Shown one piece after another: positions 42,301 through 50,700 of a stretch of 64,000 nucleotides of DNA. This DNA is from Dactylosporangium roseum. GTDB lineage: Bacteria > Actinomycetota > Actinomycetes > Mycobacteriales > Micromonosporaceae. Position 1 is the first letter of the stretch, and every line of letters starts with the position of its first letter. The stretch covers positions 3,153,001 to 3,217,000 of the forward strand of contig NZ_CP073721.1 in assembly GCF_025264685.1 (NCBI RefSeq), read 5' to 3'. Under the pieces are notes generated by a model that did not search any database, was not told where the DNA came from, and saw only the letters and a program-made list of their open reading frames with translations. Both the position numbers and the translations under genes were made by a program.

Positions 42301-44129
42301 ACCCCATTTCGACGATCCGGGATCTGGTGTCCTGTGTGGACCGGCAGGCGGCCGAACGCCCCGACCAGATCGCCGTCACCCATGCCGGAGCGTCCTCGAC
42401 GTACGCACAACTGGTCGCGGACAGCTACGGGGTGGCCCGCCGGCTGGCCGGCCTCGGCCCCGGCGCGGTCGTCGGCGTCGCCGCGCACCGCGGCATCGCG
42501 TCGATCGTCGCCGAGCTGGCCGCGCTGCGGGCCGGCGCCACCTACGTGGTCCTCGACCCGGCACATCCGGTGCGGGCCGGGCTGGTCGCCGCCGACGCCG
42601 GCTGTGTCGCGGTGCTGAGCGAGCCGGGCCTGCCGCCGCTACCGGGCCTGGACGGCGTGCCGACGATCGACATCGGGCACCTACCAGGCGCGCCCTGGGC
42701 ACCCGCGGTCCATCCTGACCTGCCGGCGTACATCTGCTACACCTCAGGAACGACCGGACGGCCCAAGGGTGTCCTGGTGCCGCGGCGCGCCATCACGTCG
42801 TTCATCGACCAGGTGAGCCGGTTGTGGTGGCCGAAGCCGGGCGAAGCGATGGCGGGCGTGTGCGACGCCACCTGGGACCCGTGGATGTTCGATGTCTGGG
42901 TGCCGCTGGTGCACGGGTGCCACCTGCACCTGATACCGGACGACGAGCGCCGCAATCCCGCCGCCATCGCACGGTACCTGGCCAGCCACGACATCGCCGC
43001 CCTGTTCATGCCCACCGCGATCGGTGAACTCGTCCTGGACTCCCCGCTGCTGCGGACGGCGCGGAGCCTGCGCAACGTCGTGCTCGGCGGGGACCGGTTG
43101 ACCCGACGCCCGCAGCCGGGGGAGTCGTTCGCGCTGTGGAATCTCTACGGCCCCACGGAAGCGGCCGTCGGTGTGATCGTCGGGCTCGTCGAGGCCGAGG
43201 GCGAGGGTTTTCCGTCGCTCGGGCCGGCGCTGCCGGGCGTAGGGCTCACGGTGGTGGACGACGGGTTGCGGCCGGTGCCCGACGGTCAGGAGGGCGAACT
43301 CCTGATCGATGGAGCGCAGCTCTCTTACGGCTACCTTGGGCGTCCGCGGGAGACGGCCCTGGCGTTCGTACCGGCGGACGGCGGCGGGCGCCGGTACCGC
43401 ACCGGCGACTTCGTACGTCGCCGTCCAGACGGCCGGTTCGCGTTCGTGGGGCGCCGGGACCGTCAGGTGAGCATCCACGGTGCGCGCATCGAGCTGGAGG
43501 GCGTCGAGGCGCTGGTGCGGCGGTTGCCGGGCACCCTCGACGTGGCCGCCACGGCGCACCGGCCGGCGAACGGCGACCTACGACTCACGGTGCTGGTCGT
43601 CCCCGACGGCGCGGGCACCGGCGTCGGCACCGTCCGGGCCGCGCTGCGTGAGCACCTCCCCGGGGCCGGTGGCTCGCTGGACGTGCGGGTGGTGCCACGG
43701 CTGCCCAGGCGAGCGGACGGCTCGCTCGACACCGAAACGCTGCGGGCCGCCCTCGACACCGCGCCCATCCGCGCCGTGGACGGGGCGGTCCGCTCCCGCG
43801 GCGGCCCGGCACCGGACCGCGCCGACGAGGACCCGGACACCGCGCCGCCCTCCGAGATCGAGGAGATCGTTCTGACCGCGTGGCGGAGCGCCCTCGGCCT
43901 CGCCGAGGCCGCACCGGACGACGACTTCTTCGCCTGTGGCGGCACGTCGCTGTCCGCGATGCGGATGCTCAACCAGGTACAGGCCGCGTTCGACGTGGAG
44001 GTGTCGATCGGCGCGTTCCTGGACGACCCCACCGCCCGTCACCTCGGCGCCCTGATCACGGCCGCGGTCGAGGAGCGTCTCGACGAACTGACGGCCGACG
44101 ACTTCGGGTCGCTCCGCGAAGGCTCGTGA
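42297..44129 (+). CDS. NRPS: A - PCP didomain with altered A10 motif
   Basis: 610 aa. The adenylation domain (1-490) has CYTSGTTGRPKG, NLYGPTE and YRTGDF, but A8 reads RRDRQVSIHGARIEL and the A10 catalytic-Lys motif NGKxD reads DGSLD (Lys to Ser). The remaining code residues (D, P, F, L, V, G, L, V, G by eye) match no code I know. PCP (about 525-600): FFACGGTSLSAMR. GTG 42297 overlaps the previous stop. Without the A10 Lys the adenylation step should be badly weakened, so this protein may be a carrier loaded in trans, or may use an atypical substrate. No C domain is fused. Confidence 0.87.
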   Translation: MNPISTIRDLVSCVDRQAAERPDQIAVTHAGASSTYAQLVADSYGVARRLAGLGPGAVVGVAAHRGIASIVAELAALRAGATYVVLDPAHPVRAGLVAADAGCVAVLSEPGLPPLPGLDGVPTIDIGHLPGAPWAPAVHPDLPAYICYTSGTTGRPKGVLVPRRAITSFIDQVSRLWWPKPGEAMAGVCDATWDPWMFDVWVPLVHGCHLHLIPDDERRNPAAIARYLASHDIAALFMPTAIGELVLDSPLLRTARSLRNVVLGGDRLTRRPQPGESFALWNLYGPTEAAVGVIVGLVEAEGEGFPSLGPALPGVGLTVVDDGLRPVPDGQEGELLIDGAQLSYGYLGRPRETALAFVPADGGGRRYRTGDFVRRRPDGRFAFVGRRDRQVSIHGARIELEGVEALVRRLPGTLDVAATAHRPANGDLRLTVLVVPDGAGTGVGTVRAALREHLPGAGGSLDVRVVPRLPRRADGSLDTETLRAALDTAPIRAVDGAVRSRGGPAPDRADEDPDTAPPSEIEEIVLTAWRSALGLAEAAPDDDFFACGGTSLSAMRMLNQVQAAFDVEVSIGAFLDDPTARHLGALITAAVEERLDELTADDFGSLREGS

Positions 44130-46465
44130 TGACGGCCGAGACGACCGATCCGCGCCACCCCGACGCGGCGCGCCAGGCGCGGATCGCGGCCGTGGCGGCC
44201 CGCGCCCGGGCACGCCTGCGCGTGCCCGCCCAGCCGGAGCCGGCCCACGACGCCGCCGCCGCGCCGAGCAGACCCTTGCGGGGCAGGCTGACCGTGGACG
44301 GGCTGGACGGACCCGTGGAGATCGTCACCGACGGTGCCGGCGTGCCGCGGGTGTTCGCGGGATCGCGCGCGGACGCCTACCGGGCACAGGGGTTCCTGCA
44401 CTACTCCGAGCGCTGCTGGCAGATGGAAGCCCTGGCCCGGACCTGCACCGGGCGGCTGGCGGAGATCGTCGGACCGGCGGGCGTGCCCAGCGACATCCTC
44501 GTCCACCGGCTGGGTTTCCCGCGGGCCGTCGAGGAGTGCGCGGCGAAGGCCGACCGGGACGCCATGGAGATCTTCCGGCACTATGCCGACGGGCTGCGGG
44601 CGGCCGCCACGCTGACCACGCCGACCACCCACGAACACACCGCGTTGGGTGTACGGCCGGACGTGCCGGACGCGACGGCCGCACTGCGCACCGCCGTAGC
44701 CATCATGCTGCTGAACGGATTCGCGCTGCAGAACGACTGGCTGCTCGGGCTGCTGCGACGGGCGGTGACCGACCGCGACTGCGGCGCGCCGGACGAGCCG
44801 ACCTCCGCCGACGTCCTGTCAGCCATGACCACCGTGTTCGGCCGTGGCCGACCGGCGCAGCACGGCGGCGGATCCAACGCCTGGGCGGTCGTCGACCGGG
44901 AAGCCGGGACGGTCGTCCTGGCCGGCGACCCCCACCTGGCGGCGACGGCGCCACCGGCCTGGATGGCGATGAGCCTGGCGTGGCCGGGCGGGGAGATCAC
45001 CGGCGCCACCATACCCGGCGTGCCCGACGTGGTCCTGGGCACCAACCGCCGGATCGCCTGGGCGACCACCTTCGCGCCGGTAACGACCACGGTCCTGACC
45101 GTGGAGCGGCTCCTCGACGACGGCCGCCGGGTGTCCCGGCCCGGCGGTGCGCGGGCCGAGGTGGTACGGGAGGCCCGGACCGTGCAGGTCCGCGGGGGCA
45201 CCCGGGTCCACTTCGAGGTCGCCCGGACCGACCGGGGCCACCTGCTGGGTACCGGTTCGGCCGGTGGAACCGGCGGTTGGGACGTCGCGTGGCACACGAT
45301 CCTCACGGCCGAGCCTTACCACGCGGGTGCGCTCGCCGGGCTGGCCACCGCAGGAACGGTGGGCGACGCGGCCGAGGCGCTCGCCAGGCACCGGGGCGTG
45401 CCGCAGACCGTCGTGGTCGCGGACGTCTCCGGCAGCCTGACCCGGGTGGACGTGGGACGGCAACTGGACGGCGTGCACGCCGGTGACCTGCACTACGGAT
45501 GGCGCGACCGGTCCCGCCACGCCCCGGTCGTGGACCGGCACGCGGCATGCCCCGCCGGCGGACTCGTGGTGTCGGCGAACGACCGGTCCGCGACCGGGTC
45601 GGACCCCGCGGCGCACTGGGACATGCCGTGGCGGGCCGAGCGGATCGAGGAACTCCTCCGGGTGCCCGGCGACCCGCGGGCGGCCAGCGTGCGCGCACAG
45701 CTCGACACCCGGTCGGCGTTGGCCGTCACCCTGCTGCCCGTGCTCCTGGGCGCGGTGACCGACGACGTGCGGCCGACCCTCGACCCCGCGGCCCGTCGCC
45801 TGCTGGGGGCGCTGGAGGCCTGGGACGGCCACGCCTACCGGGACGATCCCGCGCCGCTCGTCCTCGCCGCCTGGCTGAGGCAGTTGACCGGCGCGGCGGT
45901 CGGGTCTGCCGGGCCGGCCGTCGCGCCGGTGTTCTTCGATGCCAAGGCGTGGGTGACGCGGTGGGGCTTCGCGCTGGTTCAGCAGTGGGTGTGGAAGCAG
46001 AGCCGGACGGAGACCGGGCGGCGCGTCCTGGTGGACACCTTCACCCGGGCTGTCGCGGAGCTGACGGAGTCGATGAGCGGCGCGTGGCACGAATGGACCT
46101 GGGGCGACCGGCATGGCGTCGCCGTGGACGGTGCGCTGCCGGTCGGCCTGCTGCCGGCCGGTGCGCAGTGGTTTCCGCGCCGGATGCGGCTGCCCGGACT
46201 GGACGACACCGTCTGCCGGGGCGACACCGGCTCGCCGGCCCGAGGCGGACCGAGCTTCCGGCTGGTGGTCGACCTGACGCGCCCGGAGCGGTCGGTGTGG
46301 GCCTTTCCGATCGGCAACTCAGGGGTCCCGTCGTCGCCGCACGCCACCGACCAGGTCGATAGCTGGCAGGCAGGTCGATACCACAACATGATCGCCGACC
46401 GTTCGGCGTTACAGCGCGCCGACGCGCAGGTGCTCGTCCTCGCCCCGGCGGGAACCGATGCGTGA
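44129..46465 (+). CDS. penicillin acylase-family Ntn hydrolase, no signal peptide
   Basis: 778 aa, the usual precursor size. Alpha-chain features ARVFAGSRADAYRAQGFLHYSERCWQME-type sequence lies at about 70-95; the autocleavage site GGG/SNAWAVV places the N-terminal nucleophile Ser near residue 248; later AGDPHLAATAPPAWM, GVPDVVLGTNRRIAWATT and SANDRS are family landmarks. Periplasmic or secreted relatives (PvdQ, penicillin G acylase) have signal peptides, but this one starts with a polar Ala/Arg-rich stretch, so it is predicted cytoplasmic. With the FAAL-initiated NRPS downstream it could remove the fatty acyl chain, as PvdQ does in pyoverdine maturation, or act as an unusual release enzyme. 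TGATG overlap with the A-PCP gene. Confidence 0.87.
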   Translation: MTAETTDPRHPDAARQARIAAVAARARARLRVPAQPEPAHDAAAAPSRPLRGRLTVDGLDGPVEIVTDGAGVPRVFAGSRADAYRAQGFLHYSERCWQMEALARTCTGRLAEIVGPAGVPSDILVHRLGFPRAVEECAAKADRDAMEIFRHYADGLRAAATLTTPTTHEHTALGVRPDVPDATAALRTAVAIMLLNGFALQNDWLLGLLRRAVTDRDCGAPDEPTSADVLSAMTTVFGRGRPAQHGGGSNAWAVVDREAGTVVLAGDPHLAATAPPAWMAMSLAWPGGEITGATIPGVPDVVLGTNRRIAWATTFAPVTTTVLTVERLLDDGRRVSRPGGARAEVVREARTVQVRGGTRVHFEVARTDRGHLLGTGSAGGTGGWDVAWHTILTAEPYHAGALAGLATAGTVGDAAEALARHRGVPQTVVVADVSGSLTRVDVGRQLDGVHAGDLHYGWRDRSRHAPVVDRHAACPAGGLVVSANDRSATGSDPAAHWDMPWRAERIEELLRVPGDPRAASVRAQLDTRSALAVTLLPVLLGAVTDDVRPTLDPAARRLLGALEAWDGHAYRDDPAPLVLAAWLRQLTGAAVGSAGPAVAPVFFDAKAWVTRWGFALVQQWVWKQSRTETGRRVLVDTFTRAVAELTESMSGAWHEWTWGDRHGVAVDGALPVGLLPAGAQWFPRRMRLPGLDDTVCRGDTGSPARGGPSFRLVVDLTRPERSVWAFPIGNSGVPSSPHATDQVDSWQAGRYHNMIADRSALQRADAQVLVLAPAGTDA

Positions 46466-46545
46466 CCCCACCGGCGGGCCCGAAAGCCGGCCGCGACGCC
46501 AGCCGCCCCGACGTCCCGGGGCCCAGCACGGAAGGAGGGCGAGTC

Positions 46546-47697
46546 GTGCTCCCGAGCCTTATCAACCTCAACTACTACTGTGACGTCCGACTGCTCGACC
46601 CGGTTACCGGGCAGCCCATCGAGCAGGCCAGGCTGGCCCAGGTGCTCACCGAACCACTGGCGGAACTGGAACTGTCCAGGCAGCGTACGGTCGCACTGCC
46701 CGCCGCCCTCGAGGACATGCTGTCCTACCGCCCGACCCCGCTGTTCGAGGCGCGTACCTTCGCCGAGGCGCTGGGCGGTCGGACCCGGATATTCGTCAAG
46801 GACGAGGGCGCGACCCCGTCGAGCAACCACAAGATGAACAGCGCCCTGTGGGTCGCCTACCACTGCTCCCGGGCCGGCCTGAAGGTGATGACCACCGAAA
46901 CCACGGGAAACTGGGGGATCGCTCTGGCCCTGGCCGGCACGCTGTTCGGGATCCGGGTGATCTGCTTCATCGACGCCACCAGCGTGCGTCAGCGTCCCGA
47001 CCGGGTACGGGCCATGACCGAGGCGGGAGCCGAGGTGATCGTCGCGGAAGACGAGGGCGGCAACGCCGACCCCCTGACGTTGTCGGCCAGCGCCGCGGTC
47101 CGGTATACGCTGCGAATCCCCGAGGCACGCTACATCTTCGGCAGCGTGTACAACTACTTCGTCCTGCCGCAGACCATGGTGGGACTGGAGGCCGCCCAGC
47201 AGTTGCCGGTGCGCCCGGACCTCGTCGTGGGAAGCTGCGGCGGCGGGGCCAACCTGCTCGGGATCGCGGCCGCCTTCCTGGTGGACAGGTTGGAGACCGG
47301 CTCCGGGCCGGACTTGCTGTGCGCCGAGGCCGAGGAGTGCCCCGTGGTCAGCAAGGGCCGGTGGGGCGACCACTCGATCGAAGACTCCCGGCACTACCCC
47401 CTGATGCGCACGTACGGCCTCGAACGGTTGCTGGGCGACACCTACATCGGGGGCCTGGGCTCCACGATCGTGGCCGGAGCCGTCGCGGACCTGCATTCAC
47501 GACGGCTCCTCGCGACCGCGACGTTCCCGATGGGCGAGGCGCGCCAGGCCGCCGAACTGTTCGAGCGGACCGAAGGCCGGCGTGTCGCGCTGGAGACCGG
47601 CTACCAGTTGGCGGCGGTGGCCCGCGAGGTGCGCCGCGGCGCCTACCGGAACGTACTGGTGAACATCAGTACCGTCGGCAACCGGTCCTACGCGTGA
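46546..47697 (+). CDS. TrpB-like fold type II PLP-dependent enzyme
   Basis: 383 aa. YRPTPLFEARTFAEALGGRTRIFVKDEGATPSSNHKMN-type sequence (about 60-100) contains the PLP-binding Lys in SNHKMN; TTETTGNWGIALALA follows, and the phosphate loop is GSCGGGANLLG. The order matches tryptophan synthase beta and especially TrpB2/TrpB-like proteins, but no TrpA gene is nearby. Such enzymes catalyse beta-replacement on Ser or Thr, so synthesis of a non-standard amino acid for the NRPS is likely. GTG 46546 is favoured because GGAGGG lies six bases upstream; GTG 46462, which overlaps the acylase stop, is the alternative. Confidence 0.8.
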   Translation: MLPSLINLNYYCDVRLLDPVTGQPIEQARLAQVLTEPLAELELSRQRTVALPAALEDMLSYRPTPLFEARTFAEALGGRTRIFVKDEGATPSSNHKMNSALWVAYHCSRAGLKVMTTETTGNWGIALALAGTLFGIRVICFIDATSVRQRPDRVRAMTEAGAEVIVAEDEGGNADPLTLSASAAVRYTLRIPEARYIFGSVYNYFVLPQTMVGLEAAQQLPVRPDLVVGSCGGGANLLGIAAAFLVDRLETGSGPDLLCAEAEECPVVSKGRWGDHSIEDSRHYPLMRTYGLERLLGDTYIGGLGSTIVAGAVADLHSRRLLATATFPMGEARQAAELFERTEGRRVALETGYQLAAVAREVRRGAYRNVLVNISTVGNRSYA

Positions 47698-47769
47698 GTC
47701 GACGCACGATCCTTCGGCACCATCCCCGCCGGCCGGCCCGCGCCGCGGTGACGAAAGACGAGGTGGCAG

Positions 47770-50700
47770 ATGGACAGTGACATCCAGCGCCTGCACGCGG
47801 TAGCGGCGGTACTCCGGTCGAGCGGCCTGAACAGCCGGCAGCCCATCCCGGTGCGCCCCGACGACGGCTCCGACGCGCCGTTGTCGTTCGCGCAGGAGCG
47901 GTTGTGGGTGATGGATCGGTTGTCGCCGGGGTCGGTGGCGTACAACATTCCGCATGCGTTGCGGGTGCGGGGTGTGTTTGATGTGGTGGCTTGGCGGGGT
48001 GCGGTGGCTGGGTTGGTGGGGCGGCATGAGGTGTTGCGGACGTCGTATCCGGTGGTGGGTGGGCGTGTGGTGCAGCGGGTGGGTTCGGGTGCGGATGTGG
48101 TGGTGGGGTTGGTGGATGTGTCGGGGGAGTCCGATGTGGAGGGTGCGGTGGGGCGGGTGGTTTCGGGGGAGGCGGGGGGTGTGTTTGATTTGGCGGTGGG
48201 GCCGGTGGTGCGTGGGTGTGTGGTGCGGTTGTCGGAGTTGGAGCATGTTGTGGTGTTGACGGTGCATCATATTGCGTCTGATGGTTGGTCGAGTGGGGTG
48301 TTGGCGGCTGAGTTGGTGGAGTTGTATGAGGCTGGGGTGGAGGGGCGGGTGGCGGTGTTGCCGGTGTTGCCGGTGCAGTATGCGGATTTTGCGGTGTGGC
48401 AGCGGGGGTGGTTGGGCGGGTCGGTGTTGGCGGATCAGTTGCGGTATTGGTGTGGTCGGTTGGCGGGTGTGGTGCCGGTGGAGTTGCCGGGTGATCGGGT
48501 GCGTCCGGAGGTGTTGTCGGGTGCGGGGTTGACGGAGCGGTTTGTGGTTTCGGCGGAGTTGACGGGGCGGTTGTATGCGTTGGCGCGTGGTCAGGGTGCG
48601 ACGTTGTTCATGGTGTTGGTGGCGGCGTTCAAGGCTGCGTTGTATCGGTTGACGGGTCAGACCGACATCACCATCGGCACCCAGGTCGCGGGGCGTGGGC
48701 GGGCGGAGCTGGAGCCGCTGGTGGGGTTCTTCGTCAATACGTTGGTGTTGCGTACGGATCTGGGTGGTGATCCGACCTGTCAGGATCTGATCGCGCGGGT
48801 CCGTGACACCACTGTCGGCGCCTACGCCCACCAGGACCTGCCCTTCGAGCGCCTCGTCCAGGAACTGCGACCGGGTCGGGATCTGGGGCACGGCGTCCCG
48901 CTGTTCAACGTCGACTGCATGCTGCAGAACGCGCCGTTCGACCACGCCCGGATGGGCGAACTCGACGTGACGGTGGTCGACACGCACACTGCCACCGCGA
49001 AGTCGGACCTGGGACTCATCTTCTGGGAGGTGCCCACGCCCGGCGGGTCGCACCTGATCGGCTGGTACGAGTACAGCAGCGAACTGTTCGACCCGGGCAC
49101 CGTGGCCGGCTACATCGACGCGCTGCTCCAGGTGCTCGCCGGTATGCCGGAGGATCCGGGGCGGCGGCTGTCGGAGCTGCCCGCGCTCCCCGAGCGGGCG
49201 GTGGCCGAGCAACTGCTCGTCTGGAACCGGCCACCCGCGGAGGACACCGCCGCGGCCGTCGACGTCCCGATCACGTACTTCCGCGAGTCCGTCGAACGTT
49301 TCCCGCACCGGATGGCCCTGGTCGACGGGGACAGCCGGCTGAGCTACGCGGAGCTCGACCGCCGCGCCGACCGCGTCGCCCACTGGCTGGCCGGTCTGGG
49401 CGTAGGCCCGGAGGGCACCGTGGCGGTGGAGGCGGTGCGGTGTGTCGACACGCTTGTCGGCGTGGTGGCGGTCATGAAGGCCGGCGCCGCCTTCCTCATG
49501 GTCGACCGCGATGCGCCGGCCGAGCGGCTGGCGCGGATCCTCGACGCCGCTGGGGTCGGTGTGGTGTTCCGGCCGGACCGCGCCCGGCGGCCGGACCATT
49601 CCGGCCGCCGCCTGGTCACGGTCCCGGCCGAGGGCGCGGTCCCGGCCGGGAACGACGGCCACCTACCGCCTGCCGCACCGGACAATCTCGGGTACGTGAT
49701 GAGCACCTCCGGCTCCACCGGGACACCGAAGGCGGTCATGATCAGCAACGGCTCCTTCGCCAACCTCTGCCGCTGGCTCCGCGACACCGTCTACCGCCCG
49801 CCCGGATCCGAAGCCCGCCACGGCGTGTTCAACGCAGACCTCACCTCGGACGCCTTCATCGAGGACCTCTGCCTGCTGCTCACCGGCGAGACGATGCACC
49901 TGCCGGAGGCCGCCGTCCGCCGCGACCCCGGCCACTTCTCGGCATTCCTGCGCGATCACGGCATTCAACTGCTGCAGTGTTCGCCCACCCAGGCCACCCA
50001 GTTGCTGGACGCCGGACTGTTCGGGGCGGGTCACCGGATCGAGACGCTGATCGTTGCCGGCGAGTTCCTGCCGCCTGCGCTGTGGAACGCGCTCGCCGCG
50101 CTGGACGGGGTACGGGCATGGAACGTCTACGGCCCCACGGAGTGCGCCGTGGACGCGACCTGGGCGCCCGTCACGAACCACGAGGAAACCTCCATCGGGC
50201 GTCCGGTGCACAACGCCGTGGTGCGTATCCTGGACCGGGACGGAAACCTGCTGCCCCGGGGCGCCCGGGGGGAGATCTGCATCGGCGGCGTCCCGGTCGG
50301 CAGGGGTTACGCCGGCCGCCCGGGGACGACCGCGCTCGCCTACGTTCCCGACCCCTACGCGGACCGACCCGGTCAACGGCTGTATCGGACCGGCGACGTC
50401 GGGTCGTACACGGCCGACGGGCGCATCCTGTTCCACGGTCGCCGGGACAGCCAGGTGAAGGTCCGCGGGTTCCGGGTCGAGCTCGGTGAGATCGAACACG
50501 TGCTGAAGGGCCACCCGGCGGTGCGCGACGCGAGGGTGCTGCTGCGTTCCCACCGGCCCGGCGACGAGCGGCTCATCGCCTATGTCGTACCCGACGCCGC
50601 GGCGCTGCGGCTGGCCGCTCCCGAGGAGCTGGTGGACCAGTGGCGCGCGGTGTTCGACGCCCAGCAGGCCGGCACGACGGCGAGCGATCCGCGGTTCAAC

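Noticed and set aside
45979..47496. 505-codon - strand frame opposite the acylase and TrpB-like genes
   Set aside because: Both + strand genes have strong family motifs and ribosome binding sites; the opposing frame has none.
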